From: Ustilago trichophora
Lineage: Eukaryota > Basidiomycota > Ustilaginomycetes > Ustilaginales > Ustilaginaceae
Direction of reading: 5' to 3'
Length of the DNA: 64,000 nt
Assembly: GCA_900323505.1 (NCBI GenBank)
Contig: OOIN01000005.1
Location: forward strand, 1,488,001 to 1,552,000
The translations under genes and the position numbers were made by a program. The notes beneath the pieces are model-generated. The model saw only the letters and a program-made list of their open reading frames with translations. It searched no databases and was not told the DNA's origin. Below, one piece after another: positions 44,271 through 54,376 of this stretch; position 1 is the stretch's first letter, and each line of letters begins with the position of its first letter.

Positions 44271-46076
44271 ATGAGCACGACGGCTCCAACAGTGACTGAG
44301 CAACGACGTCAAGATGGCAGTGCCATGGAACGTGACTCGATCGCACTGCAACCTCTTCCTCGTCTCGAGCGCACTCACAGCCGCACATCCGTCGCCAAAT
44401 CACATGGCGGCAACACGCTGGGCAGCAACCCTGGCAAAACTCTCGAAACACAACAGCCAGAGGCCACCGATGCAGCAGACGAGTCCTTTGGCGCCACGCC
44501 CGCCTCAGGACCGAACGACCTCGATGGCAGAGGTACGCTTCTCCTCGCGATCCAGCACGCCTCCTCATCCTGGGGGTTTCGCTCTGCCGAATTCGCCTAC
44601 CCCCTAATGATGGTACAGCTATTCACCAACACTCTGCTCCCCGCTTCGATCTATGGCTTTGTCACTACTGCAGGCGCTATCCTCTTCTCGAACAACGTCG
44701 GCCGCCTCATAGATACGTATGCACATACCAAATTGCGCACACTGCGTGCGATGATCCTCTCACAGAAGCTTCTCGTCGGTGCATCTTACGCTCTATTCCT
44801 CGTCCTCTTCTCCTCAGCTTCACTTGGAACTGAAGCTGAAAACGGTGGAAAGGGTCCGCAGGATGTAAAAGCAAATGTTCGTCCATGGGTGATCTTTGGC
44901 GCCATCACATTGCTCGGCATTGGAGTCATGCTATCCAACGTCGGCGTCAGTGTCGGCGTTGAGAGGGAGTGGGTGACGATCATCAGTGACGGATCTTCGG
45001 CGCGGCTAACAAGGCTGAACGCAATCATGCGCAGAATCGATCTGATCAGCAAGCTCGTCAGCCCCCTCTTCGTGTCAGCGTTGACATCGACGATGAGCTA
45101 CACGCTGGCTGCAGTGGTGTTGTTGGCGGTGAATGCTGTCACGGGTATCTTTGAGCTTGTCTTCGTTGGAATTGTGTATCGTCGTTCCCCCTCTCTCGCT
45201 GCGGATGAGACGGCGTCGATAGCGAGAAGACAAGCTGCCGCCGAGAATCGGTCAAATCGATCCACTTGCAACGATCAGCTAACCGCTACACAGAACGGGA
45301 AGGATCGCCTCACTGGAATCTCAAGAAGATGGGCGAATTTGATAAAAGACGACGTTAAGCAGCAGTATCGCGATTGGAAGCTGTTTGTCCGTCTCCCGAT
45401 CTTTTTGACCTCGCTTTGCATCTCTTTGCTCTACATGTCGGTGCTCTCCTTTGATCCGACCTTTATCGCCTATCTGAAGTCAGAGACGCTGTACAGCGAT
45501 GCGTTTATCGCTGGAATGCGAGCAGTTGGCGTCGTTACTGGACTCATCGGAACTTTTGTGATGCCGGTGATGGAGAAAAAGATCGGCCTTGTTCGGACAG
45601 GCTCTTACTCTCTCTTTGCCGAACTCATCCCTCTCATCCCGGCAGTGGTCTCGCTGTGGATCACAGGGTTGCCCAACGACCGCTTCGGTCTATCAGACAA
45701 GCGACGGCCTAGCTGGAACACTGGTCTACTCTTCTCCGGTCTAGCTCTGTCTCGAATCGGACTCTGGGCCTTTGATCTCACCCAACTGGCGATGATTCAG
45801 ACGGCACTGTCTCCGGAGCAGCTAGGACCGGACGCAAGCCGAAAAAACGCCCTGATGGCGCTCCAGTTCTCGCTGCAAAACGTGTTTGATCTGGGCCACT
45901 ACGGTCTTACGCTCGGCTGGAATCGACCGGAGGAGTTCAAGTATGCCGCGACGGTATCGCTAGCTGCGGTAGGAGCGGCTACGCTGATCTACCTCGTCTT
46001 TTACGCTCGGCGAGTCAGAGGACACATTGTCCACCTCGAAGGCTTGCAGCGATTGCTTAGCCGGAAAGAACGGTAG
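44271..46076 (+). CDS. Ferroportin-like iron transporter (SLC40 family)
   Basis: A 601-residue membrane protein with about 10-12 hydrophobic segments. The first helix region SSWGFRSAEFAYPLMMVQLF corresponds to the STWGDRMWxFA region of animal ferroportin. The VGVEREWVTIIS segment and the following LNAIMRRIDLISK block match the conserved ferroportin cytosolic segment. A long polar loop lies near residues 315-375. Ferroportins export ferrous iron across the plasma membrane or into organelles; in fungi the location is not settled. The first ATG in frame is at 44271; eleven non-ATG codons precede it in the same open frame. It diverges from a DHA-type MFS gene. No intron is needed. Confidence 0.85.
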   Translation: MSTTAPTVTEQRRQDGSAMERDSIALQPLPRLERTHSRTSVAKSHGGNTLGSNPGKTLETQQPEATDAADESFGATPASGPNDLDGRGTLLLAIQHASSSWGFRSAEFAYPLMMVQLFTNTLLPASIYGFVTTAGAILFSNNVGRLIDTYAHTKLRTLRAMILSQKLLVGASYALFLVLFSSASLGTEAENGGKGPQDVKANVRPWVIFGAITLLGIGVMLSNVGVSVGVEREWVTIISDGSSARLTRLNAIMRRIDLISKLVSPLFVSALTSTMSYTLAAVVLLAVNAVTGIFELVFVGIVYRRSPSLAADETASIARRQAAAENRSNRSTCNDQLTATQNGKDRLTGISRRWANLIKDDVKQQYRDWKLFVRLPIFLTSLCISLLYMSVLSFDPTFIAYLKSETLYSDAFIAGMRAVGVVTGLIGTFVMPVMEKKIGLVRTGSYSLFAELIPLIPAVVSLWITGLPNDRFGLSDKRRPSWNTGLLFSGLALSRIGLWAFDLTQLAMIQTALSPEQLGPDASRKNALMALQFSLQNVFDLGHYGLTLGWNRPEEFKYAATVSLAAVGAATLIYLVFYARRVRGHIVHLEGLQRLLSRKER

Positions 46077-46427
46077 TGACCATAAAAAACGAATGGCAGC
46101 AACTTAGATGTAACAACGACCAGCTCACGGTGCGAATGTGTTAGATTCGGCGTGGATTGAGTGAGGTAAGCCGAGAGGCGAATGAGAGAGCCATGTGCAA
46201 TGGATGAAAATTGTTGGGTTGGCAGCATGCGCGCTCGCTTGATGAATCTCGCTTTGAATCAGCACCCGGCTATCAAACGGTCTTGACTGAACCGGTGGAG
46301 ATTCTCGTCGTGCTTGCTGTCTACTGACTGGCACCAGAGAGGTAAGCGTGCAGGGAGCGGCTTCCATCCACATGCCCTCCGCTTGGTCTTCCTCGCTTGA
46401 AATTTGTGCTTCCCTTACCCCACGCTC

Positions 46428-46448
46428 CACACACACACACACACACAC
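46428..46448. repeat. (CA)n microsatellite
   Basis: 21 bases of alternating CA in the intergenic region downstream of the ferroportin-like gene. Confidence 0.9.
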
Positions 46449-46859
46449 TCATTCCTCTGTGCAGCAAAAATGATGGCGGGTGGCCAGACCAGCAAGCAAA
46501 GCACAATGTCTTTCGCTTATTCTCGCCACACATTACGCTCAGGGTCCTTATTTCGGTGAATCTTCTTGGTTTCTTTCAACATGATTGTGCCATCTGCTGC
46601 TGCCGTTGTGTGTTGTTTCTCTTCCACTTGGCGAGAGGTGATGACCGGTGGTGGGGGAAGTGATGGGCTTTCATACCGTCTCTTCCATTTGGGCTGCACC
46701 CCGCATTTACGTTTTTTCTTACGGGGCTAGGACTCCGCGACTGGCTCGCTCGGCGTATTTACTGGTGTCCTCGCTGCGTGGCTCCCCGCTTTCAGACTCT
46801 TCTTTTTTGTTTTCGTCGGTCCCCAAACCCTGAAGCTTTTGAGAGAGCTGCATGCGCGC

Positions 46860-46893
46860 GTACTGTACAGTACTGTGCTGTACTGTGCTGTAC
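46860..46893. repeat. Overlapping GTACTGTAC/GTACAGTAC cluster
   Basis: GTACTGTACAGTAC (46860-46873) contains both forms of the recurrent motif overlapping by four bases, followed by two degenerate TGCTGTAC units. It lies about 430 bases before the acyl-CoA oxidase start. Confidence 0.75.
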
Positions 46894-47306
46894 ACTACTC
46901 GACGTCAGATTGACAGGGGATCGTCGGTCGCTAAAATCAGTCTGTACTGCCTGCAGTGTATGCGCTCCGGCTTCTTGGTGTGTGTTCGCTTGTTCTTGAT
47001 TGTCAGCACTGCTGAGGTGGTGATTGTTGAAAGCCTCGAGTGTTGTGCTTACGCTGTATGGGTGCTCATCGTTCATATAGGACCCCCCCATTGGCCGTAT
47101 CTATTCATCGGTTCCCTTCCCTCATCGTCTGCTCCATCTTTCCCTCCGACTTTGATCAGCAGCTCGTGTTATCCATCTCTTCATCTTTCGTGCTCGGTTC
47201 CTCTCTACCTCTAGAAATATAGAACATCCAACGTACGACTTTGCTAGACATACATATCCTTCTCCACCTTCATCCTTCATCATCGACTTTAGATTGCCAC
47301 AAAAAA

Positions 47307-49538
47307 ATGTCCTCTCCTGACCCCAAGGCAACCACCTTCCAGCCGCTCAACGAGCCCACCGGCGGCTGGCCCGCCGCCAAGGTGACCCTCCCCATCCCTA
47401 TGGGTGAGGTCGCCGCCCGAACCTCTCAGGACATTGCCAAGGCCCGTGCTGCCGCCGACTTCTCGCCTGAGCGCATCGAGGATACCCTTCGCGACGCTCG
47501 TATCGACAACGACTCTCGCAAGAAGGTCATGACCACCTTGTCCAAGGATCCCATCTTTGGCAACTGGAAGAAGCGCATGGTTCACATGAACCGAGAACAG
47601 CAGATGCGTCAGTCCCACTTTGCCTGCCGTCGTCTCCTCGAGCTCGCCGAAAAGCACGGTTGGACAACGCACGAGATCATCGAAGCTGCTCTGACACTCG
47701 ACCTTCAGAGTCCCATCACCATCCACTGGGTCGCGTTCGTTCCCGTCATTTTTGGTCAGGGTAACGCAGAGCAGATCGAGAGGTGGGGTAACAAGGCTAT
47801 GAATCACGAGATCATGGGTTGCTACATGCAGACCGAACTGGGTCACGGTACGAACGTCCAGCAATTGGAAACCACCTGTACTTACGACGATGCCAGTGAC
47901 AGCTTCATCCTGCACAGCCCTACTCTGACTTCGACCAAGTGGTGGGCCGGTGGTCTCGGTACCACCGCCACACACGGTGTTGTCCAGGCCCAGCTGATCA
48001 TTCACGGCAAGCGATACGGTCCTCACCTCTTCTTCACCCAGCTCCGTGACATGGACACCGGTAAGCTTCTCGATGGCATCGTCGCCGGTGATATCGGTCC
48101 CAAGACATACGGTGCCTTTGGAGGTCTCGACAACGGTTGGGCCCGATTCAACCAGTTCAAGATCCCCCGAGACCACATGCTTAGCAAGCACGCCAAGGTG
48201 AAGAAGGGTGGAGAATACGTCAAGCCTCCTTCCGACAAACTTTCTTACGGTGGTATGATCTTCATCCGATCCCAGATGATCGATCGTACCGGATGGATGC
48301 TCTCGCGAGGTGTCACTATTGCCACTCGTTACGCCCTTGTGCGAAGACAGTTCAGAGATCCTTCGAGCAAAGACATCAACGATGTGGAACGTTCGGTGCT
48401 TTCATACCCTTCGACTGCTCGTCGAATTCTGCCCTTGCTCGCTAAAGCTTACGCCTACATTCTTGCCGGTAGGAGGATGAGGACCTTGTACGAGGACATG
48501 GCTCAGCAACTCGAGGACGGAAACACGGAGCTGTTGGCCGATGTTCACGTCGCATCCTCCTCTCTCAAAGCCTACTGCACCAAGCAGGCCCTCGACGGTA
48601 TTGAAGAGTGTCGTCAGGCTCTTGGTGGACACGGTTTCTCGGCCTACGCCGGTTTCACTTCGGTATTCCCCGAACAGGCCCCCGCCGTCACCTACGAGGG
48701 AGACAACATCGTCCTTGCCTCTCAGGTCGGCCGTGCCATGCTCAAGATCAGCGGTGAGCTCGACACCAACCCCAACACCAAGGTCGCAGCCACCTCTGGA
48801 TTCCTCAAGGCCATCAGCCAGAAGGGAGCCATCCCCTTCACCCAGCCCAAGTCTGCCAGCGACTGGTACAAGCCCGAGATCTTCTCCGCTGCACTTGGTC
48901 TGCGTGCCGCTCAGCTCGTTGTGGATCTGAGGGCCGAGATCAAGAGTGGTCGACCTTTCGGCGATCTCTCTTACGAGTGCATTGAAGTTGCCAAGTCCCA
49001 CGCCGAGTTTGTTGTCGATCTCTGGTTCGGTGAAGGTATTAGGGATGATGCCGAGCGATTGGGTGAGAAGGAGTGCCAGTGGTTGAACAAGCTCGTCACC
49101 CTGCATGCTCTCATGGCACTTTCTCGCAACATTACCCCCTTGGTTCTCCCCGCTAGTGCAGGAAGGAACTTGGCAGGCTACGCTACTAACCAGGCCATTC
49201 TCACCCCCGAGTCTGTCATCTTGCTCGAGAAGGCCATTCGTGACCTCGTCACTGAGATCCTGCCCCAGGTTATTGGCCTGAGTGATGGTTTCGGTTGGCT
49301 CGACTGGGAACTCGGCTCCTCGCTCGGAAGGAAGGATGGTCGTGTCTACGAGCAGCTCATGGCTGATGCAGAGGCCAACCCCCTCAACCACCCCGGTGCA
49401 GTCCCCAACCTCGAGACCATCGACAAGGTCGGTGTCTACAAGTACGGATCCGACAACATCGGCAAAGGTGTTCCCGACTGGTACAACACCGAAATCGGTC
49501 CTATGCTCAAGGCTGCTGCCAAGCGCAGCTCCGAGTAA
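47307..49538 (+). CDS. POX1: Acyl-CoA oxidase (peroxisomal beta-oxidation)
   Basis: A 743-residue flavoprotein catalysing the first oxidation of acyl-CoA to trans-2-enoyl-CoA with release of hydrogen peroxide. The family signature CYMQTELGHGTNVQQLET, the FAD-binding GGLGTTATHGVVQAQL segment, and the later ECRQALGGHGFSAYAG and VTYEGDNIVLASQ blocks are all present. The length is as expected for the family. The ATG at 47307 begins the conserved N-terminus; 22 upstream in-frame codons are leader. The protein ends KRSSE, with no PTS1 tripeptide, and the codons after the TAA do not encode one. Import may use a non-PTS1 route, as known for some yeast acyl-CoA oxidases. It converges with the AIF-like gene, 185 bases apart. 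The symbol is by family analogy. Confidence 0.94.
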   Translation: MSSPDPKATTFQPLNEPTGGWPAAKVTLPIPMGEVAARTSQDIAKARAAADFSPERIEDTLRDARIDNDSRKKVMTTLSKDPIFGNWKKRMVHMNREQQMRQSHFACRRLLELAEKHGWTTHEIIEAALTLDLQSPITIHWVAFVPVIFGQGNAEQIERWGNKAMNHEIMGCYMQTELGHGTNVQQLETTCTYDDASDSFILHSPTLTSTKWWAGGLGTTATHGVVQAQLIIHGKRYGPHLFFTQLRDMDTGKLLDGIVAGDIGPKTYGAFGGLDNGWARFNQFKIPRDHMLSKHAKVKKGGEYVKPPSDKLSYGGMIFIRSQMIDRTGWMLSRGVTIATRYALVRRQFRDPSSKDINDVERSVLSYPSTARRILPLLAKAYAYILAGRRMRTLYEDMAQQLEDGNTELLADVHVASSSLKAYCTKQALDGIEECRQALGGHGFSAYAGFTSVFPEQAPAVTYEGDNIVLASQVGRAMLKISGELDTNPNTKVAATSGFLKAISQKGAIPFTQPKSASDWYKPEIFSAALGLRAAQLVVDLRAEIKSGRPFGDLSYECIEVAKSHAEFVVDLWFGEGIRDDAERLGEKECQWLNKLVTLHALMALSRNITPLVLPASAGRNLAGYATNQAILTPESVILLEKAIRDLVTEILPQVIGLSDGFGWLDWELGSSLGRKDGRVYEQLMADAEANPLNHPGAVPNLETIDKVGVYKYGSDNIGKGVPDWYNTEIGPMLKAAAKRSSE

Positions 49539-49723
49539 AAGACCAAAAATTAAATCCAATAGATTCGGGTCTGGTCTTGCGCTTTGTATATCTCTTTTCT
49601 TTCCCTTCGCAGGCTAATATATGTCCACGTTATAATTTCAGAATCTCTCGCAATTGCTGGTATTGTTTGTGATGAAAGAATAGGTATCTTTCTACAAAAG
49701 GCATGGGTCTAGAGAGAAAGCTT

Positions 49724-50950
49724 TCAACCCTTGAACCACCCATGAAACGTGTCGACAAACAGCGTCTTACCCTTGACGAGACTCGTCAACCATCCACCAA
49801 CGCTGAAGAACATCAAGTAGCTCGCTCCTCCGCTCTTTCCCAGCGGAACAACAATCATATTTCCCGGTGGTCCACCGGCGTTTTTCATCTTGGAAGAATC
49901 TGGACGTTCAGCTTTGTTGATGGCTGTGACGATATTGTGCGCTAGGGCGGGAGCATGTTGTTGGGCAATGTATGAAGTTTTGAGACCTGGAGTTGAGGCT
50001 GCATCTCCGAGAGCGTAGTAGTTTGCCCATTTGGGGGAAGAGGAAGCGATCGAGAATGTGGGGGTGACAGTGATGAGTGAGGTGTCAGGGTCGATGATGC
50101 TTGAATCGATCTCCTTGATCCAATCGGTGGAAGGTTTGCCTCCGCTACTGAGCATGAGGTAGTCTGCGGAAATCTTTTGTCCTTTTTCGGTGATGTATGT
50201 TTTGCTCTCTCCTAAAGGTCCTGTTGAGAGATTGTCTGCCGAGAGGCTGTCGTTGAGGATCACTCTTACGCCTAGACTTTGGAGTTGGGAAAGGAGCTTG
50301 CTAGATACGCCGCGGAAGGAATCTTTCCCATTAGTGACTAGACCTGATCCGCGTGTGAGAAGGGTGACGACTTTGTTCGGATGCTCGTCAAGTACCTCAC
50401 CTACGAATTCTACTCCGGTTGGACCTCCTCCGATCACCAAGATCTCCTGTGCTGCTGCGATCTCTTTTTGCATCTGCTGAAAATCTTTCAAGACATCGTC
50501 TTTGGTTGATGACGAGGGAGAAATGCGTGAAGGGAAGCCGTAATCCGCTCCTACGGCAAGCACAACTTTGTCCGCCTGCACTTTGATCTTCATCCCTTCA
50601 CTATCTCCTTCTCCTTCAAGAGTTGCGCAGCCAGGAAGAGAGGCGGTAACGTCTCGATTAACAACAACACCATCGGCCAAGAGATCGACGACACGGGTAC
50701 CGGCCAGAACGATATGTCGAGTGTTGGTGCCAAAGACAGTGTCATTGGTCAGGTCGTGGATGATTTTGTTTTCGAATCCGACCTGTACTGCCGCTCTGAG
50801 CGCCCCGATTGACCAATACGCCACAGGGTTGGCTTCGATTAGGACCACTCGATGAGTATCGGGAAGCGACTTGGCGAGGGATTGGGCGGTGAAGAGGCCT
50901 GCCGAAGCAGCGCCCACTACAACGACATTTTTGAGCTGGTCCGAAGTCAT
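49724..50950 (-). CDS. AIF/FSP1-like FAD-dependent oxidoreductase
   Basis: A 408-residue pyridine nucleotide-disulfide type flavoprotein. The N-terminal dinucleotide fold VVVVGAASAGLFTA (about residues 9-22) binds FAD, with GxGxxG replaced by GAASAG. The second fold, LVIGGGPTGVEFVGEV, in the middle binds NAD(P)H. The C-terminal YYALGDAAS motif contacts FAD. The organisation matches AMID/AIFM2 (FSP1) and fungal Ndi1/Aif1 relatives, which pass electrons from NAD(P)H to quinones. No mitochondrial presequence or obvious anchor is seen, so a cytosolic or lipid-associated site is likely. The ATG at 50950 immediately precedes the first beta strand. A GTACAGTAC palindrome lies about 225 bases upstream of the start. 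Confidence 0.88.
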   Translation of the reverse strand: MTSDQLKNVVVVGAASAGLFTAQSLAKSLPDTHRVVLIEANPVAYWSIGALRAAVQVGFENKIIHDLTNDTVFGTNTRHIVLAGTRVVDLLADGVVVNRDVTASLPGCATLEGEGDSEGMKIKVQADKVVLAVGADYGFPSRISPSSSTKDDVLKDFQQMQKEIAAAQEILVIGGGPTGVEFVGEVLDEHPNKVVTLLTRGSGLVTNGKDSFRGVSSKLLSQLQSLGVRVILNDSLSADNLSTGPLGESKTYITEKGQKISADYLMLSSGGKPSTDWIKEIDSSIIDPDTSLITVTPTFSIASSSPKWANYYALGDAASTPGLKTSYIAQQHAPALAHNIVTAINKAERPDSSKMKNAGGPPGNMIVVPLGKSGGASYLMFFSVGGWLTSLVKGKTLFVDTFHGWFKG

Positions 50951-51472
50951 CGTCTTATTGTGAATGATGAGAATGTAGAGGCGACACGGAAGGCTGTGGG
51001 AGAAGGAGATTTATGTAAGATATCTACTCTAAGAAGTTGACAGCTAACGCGGGCCATCAGAACAAACAGAATCAACAGATGCAGGCAAAAATCAAGGGTC
51101 CGCGTGAAAATCGGCCAACCAACGTCCAAACGCGGACCACGTTTCCGCTCCAACCTAAAATCCGATACCGCGGAAGTACAGTACTTCAACACCAGACCGG
51201 GCCGGGCCGCGGCAAGTCGATAGATCCCCAGCAACGTTGCCCTTCCCATCCCACTTCACCTACGAACTCGTCATCGAACCAGATCGAGTGTATGCAGGAG
51301 CAAAGAAAGAACCTCGACAAAAGCCGAAAAAAGAAGACGATGGATTAAAGCAAAAAGGTTCTTCATTAAAGGGTGACGATAGGTGTGCGAGATGCGGTAT
51401 TTGGTTATCATCTACAAGTACAAATGATGCGGATTCAAGAAATCCAAGGTATTGTTCTGATATGTATGAGGT
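50951..51472. other. Intergenic region, AIF-like gene promoter
   Basis: 522 bases between the start of the AIF-like gene and the stop of the arrestin gene. The only notable element is the palindrome AAGTACAGTACTT at 51174-51186. Confidence 0.55.
51174..51186. repeat. Palindrome AAGTACAGTACTT
   Basis: A 13-base perfect inverted repeat around a central A, containing the recurrent GTACAGTAC word, in the promoter of the AIF-like gene. Confidence 0.7.
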
Positions 51473-54376
51473 CTAATGAGCCATTCCAACAGGGGGTGAG
51501 CCAGCCCCATTCGCCTGCGTCTGCCTCTGTGAAGTCGACCTACTCATACTGGTACTAGCCACGGTAGTTTCACCGGTCCTGGCATTTGCCTGATAGGCCG
51601 GGGGAGGAGCCGACGATCCACCATCCGCACCACTACCTGACGTTGCACTGTTCCCATCCCTCCCAATGTGATCGGCGCTCAACGCCAGCCAGCGTCTCGA
51701 GAGCTGCGTTGGATTGCGTGACATGGGCGGGGAGGTGCTTATGGGGCTTCCGTTGGGTCCCGTTGGTGATCTCAGCGGAGTGGGTAGCACGTTGCTGGAC
51801 AGTAGGTTGGACGTTTGCCCGACGAGGCCAGTGCGACTGGTCAAGACAGGGGAGGGTAAAGAGGGTCGTAAAGGGGCGGTGTCGATCTCTCCACTGCCAT
51901 CAGGGTCTGCGTCTGTAGGCTCGGCGGGGAGGCTCCAGTAGTTGGGTAGGGCCGTCCATTCGGTAGCTGTGTGGGAGGAGGTGAGAGTAATAGGTGCTTC
52001 GATGATAATGTCGTACAGCTGAGGTTTGCTGCCCGAGGAGGCAGAGGAGGAGGAAGCGGCGACGTTGTCATTCCAAACTTCCCAATCGCTCCTTCCAACC
52101 CTGATGGAAAGCCGGACAAGGTGATGTACGGCAATGTTGCTCTTTGAGTGATTGGTGCTCAGATTGATCCTCGTAGTGCCGCTTGCTGGGATGGTCAGCT
52201 CCGTAGCCAACTCCCAAGGGCCGGTAGGATCCAAAATAGAAGGCAGCGCGTCCGAGTCCTCCGCATCTCCCGCTGCCGCCCTTGCCATTGGTGCTAGAGG
52301 GCTGTTATCCAGCGCATCCGCCGAGTCCGATAAGATTGGCAGAATCGGCTCGGCCGCATTGGCATGTGCAACCTTCATCAGCGTCCACTTCCTCGGCACT
52401 TCATGCCTGGCAACCCGCCTACCTTTGGCAAAGTAATCGGTTTTCTCTTCTAACGTCGCTATGATCCTAAAGATCTTGACCTTGCCCAAGGGTACGAATT
52501 TCAACCAGAGCGGAATCTTTTGTCCAATGGGGAAACTCTTGCCACTAAACACGACCATATACGACAAGAGATCCTCCCAGCATCGCTCGACCACGATGGA
52601 ATCGGTTTCCTCTAGAGCGTCCTCGTCGGAGGCGTGGATCAGGTTGACCTCCCTCTCGGCGACCAGGTTTGGGGTCAAAGCACCAGCGCGTACGACATTC
52701 GCGCGAAGTACGTAGCGGTTGAATCCGAAATCAGCATGCAGCGTGGGTGGCAAGTTCGAAGGGAGAGAGATGCAAATGGGATAGGTGTAGGTGCCCTTCT
52801 TAAACTCTTTCGAGTCGGAATGCGTCGCATCCTCAGGGTGGGCGCGGTTGTACTCGGCAGTGGGTTCTTTGAGAAGGCCGTTGATGAGGGTTTTCAGACC
52901 GGGCTTTTTGGTGGTGCTGGATTTGGTGCTCCCTTTAGTCTTGCTGCCGCTGTTCTTGTCCTTGTCTGGAATCTCGATGGAGCTGCGGCGGCTGGAAGGG
53001 TTGGATCTGACGCCGTTGGATTTGGGGGGAGGGCCATTGGTGGTGCTGTTGGGTGCGTTGTCGATGCGAGATTGAGGGTCGAAGCGGACGGTTTGCTCCT
53101 TGGGCCGAGGCATGGTAGCTGGTTGGGTGTGGAGGATGCTCCTGCCTGGGGCTGCAGAATTGCTGGAGCTGACAACGCCATTGGGCTTGGGCTGCGACTG
53201 GCCAACAACGCTTGGAGTAGCAGACGTCGAAGCGGATGCATCGGTCGAGTTGGCGGCAGTACGATCCATTGGTGTGGCAACTGTACTCGGCCCGGCACTC
53301 GAAGGCGCGCTGTAACCAGGTGAACCAGCTTGACCGGCCGATACGGCAATCTCTTCCGATGGCGAGTCAGGCGTAACCTCCGTAGGCCAAGTGTCATATC
53401 CCTGCAGGGGAGCCGAACGAGGCGCGTATAGCGGGGGCCTCTCGTATCCTTGCGATTCGAAGAACTCGTGCCATCTCGACAGGTCCTGATGGGGTGTAGC
53501 GGGAGAGCTACGTTGGTCAAAGAACGAGGCTGAGGGAGTGTTGGCGAGCGAGGTGGATCCGGCCGAGGATGCGCCCGTTCGGGACCAAGAGTTGTTGAAA
53601 TGCGCGGAAGGCGACTGTGCAGGAGTGGTAGCGTTGGATTCTGGGCTAGTAGCGTACTGGGTCCACGATGTGGTGCCTGAGCCAGTGCGATGGAGGGGAG
53701 GACGGCTGCGTGAGGTGGAAGAGTCTTTGGACTTGTGCAGACCCATGTCGGGTCGTAGAGTGGGTGGGATCATGGCTGTGCCAGCCTTGGCAGCGGCAGC
53801 GCCGATCTGACGAGCCAGGTTGCTCCCACCGCTGCCGCTGCTGCTACCGTTGCCGCTAGCATTGCCGCTAGAGCTCTTTGGTCGGTCCTCATCTTTCCTA
53901 TTCGAGCCGCTGACTTGTCGCGGGCTAGATGCCGATCTAGCGGACGACTTGGCAGCAGCGCTCGCCGTTGCAGTAGCTGCGGCATACTCCCAATCGACAT
54001 CCTCTTGGAGCCCAATACCAGGTCCGACCGAGTTGCTCCTACGCCGTGTGCCAGCAACGGTAGCTTTGTCGTGCTTGGCATTGTAGAGACTGATGGTTTG
54101 ATGGAAGATGGTCATCTCTTCGACCATTTCTACGCGATTGGGACCGATGCCTTCTGGCCAGTCGGTCTTGGCGGTACCTTTGAGGGAGACGGTGATTTCC
54201 TTGATCTTGGACGGTTTGGGGAGGTAGACGGTGACGAGGCCGCGCAGCTGGGAGGGTGGAGCGTCGATGTTGACGGGTCGACGACGACCGCGTGCATCCT
54301 CGCCGGAGGAAGATTGGCCGCGCAGGAAGACGACGGGCTCGAGTTGGGTGAGTGTGACGCTTGCTGGAGGCGACAT
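51473..54376 (-). CDS. Alpha-arrestin-like trafficking adaptor
   Basis: A 967-residue protein. Residues 1-105 form the start of an arrestin N-domain (LTQLEPVVFLRG, then VTVYLPKPSKIKEITVSLKG). A disordered Ser/Pro/Gly-rich insert follows from about 110 to 550. The arrestin fold then resumes around GTYTYPICISLPSNLPPT and continues through the C-domain. Near the C-terminus a PPAY motif (about residues 925-928) is a typical docking site for Rsp5/Nedd4 ubiquitin ligases. Fungal alpha-arrestins bring such ligases to plasma-membrane transporters to trigger endocytosis. The ATG at 54376 begins the conserved domain; the 34 in-frame codons upstream have no ATG. The split of the arrestin fold by a long insert is known in fungal family members. 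Confidence 0.87.
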   Translation of the reverse strand: MSPPASVTLTQLEPVVFLRGQSSSGEDARGRRRPVNIDAPPSQLRGLVTVYLPKPSKIKEITVSLKGTAKTDWPEGIGPNRVEMVEEMTIFHQTISLYNAKHDKATVAGTRRRSNSVGPGIGLQEDVDWEYAAATATASAAAKSSARSASSPRQVSGSNRKDEDRPKSSSGNASGNGSSSGSGGSNLARQIGAAAAKAGTAMIPPTLRPDMGLHKSKDSSTSRSRPPLHRTGSGTTSWTQYATSPESNATTPAQSPSAHFNNSWSRTGASSAGSTSLANTPSASFFDQRSSPATPHQDLSRWHEFFESQGYERPPLYAPRSAPLQGYDTWPTEVTPDSPSEEIAVSAGQAGSPGYSAPSSAGPSTVATPMDRTAANSTDASASTSATPSVVGQSQPKPNGVVSSSNSAAPGRSILHTQPATMPRPKEQTVRFDPQSRIDNAPNSTTNGPPPKSNGVRSNPSSRRSSIEIPDKDKNSGSKTKGSTKSSTTKKPGLKTLINGLLKEPTAEYNRAHPEDATHSDSKEFKKGTYTYPICISLPSNLPPTLHADFGFNRYVLRANVVRAGALTPNLVAEREVNLIHASDEDALEETDSIVVERCWEDLLSYMVVFSGKSFPIGQKIPLWLKFVPLGKVKIFRIIATLEEKTDYFAKGRRVARHEVPRKWTLMKVAHANAAEPILPILSDSADALDNSPLAPMARAAAGDAEDSDALPSILDPTGPWELATELTIPASGTTRINLSTNHSKSNIAVHHLVRLSIRVGRSDWEVWNDNVAASSSSASSGSKPQLYDIIIEAPITLTSSHTATEWTALPNYWSLPAEPTDADPDGSGEIDTAPLRPSLPSPVLTSRTGLVGQTSNLLSSNVLPTPLRSPTGPNGSPISTSPPMSRNPTQLSRRWLALSADHIGRDGNSATSGSGADGGSSAPPPAYQANARTGETTVASTSMSRSTSQRQTQANGAGSPPVGMAH

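Larger units (their letters stand above)
46077..47306. other. Intergenic region, acyl-CoA oxidase promoter
   Basis: 1.2 kb with no supportable gene. It contains a CA repeat (46428-46448), a cluster of TACTGTAC-type palindromes at 46860-46893, and a pyrimidine-rich leader from about 47100. Confidence 0.6.

Noticed and set aside
48402..49559. A 385-codon minus-strand frame
   Set aside because: Antisense shadow of the acyl-CoA oxidase gene.
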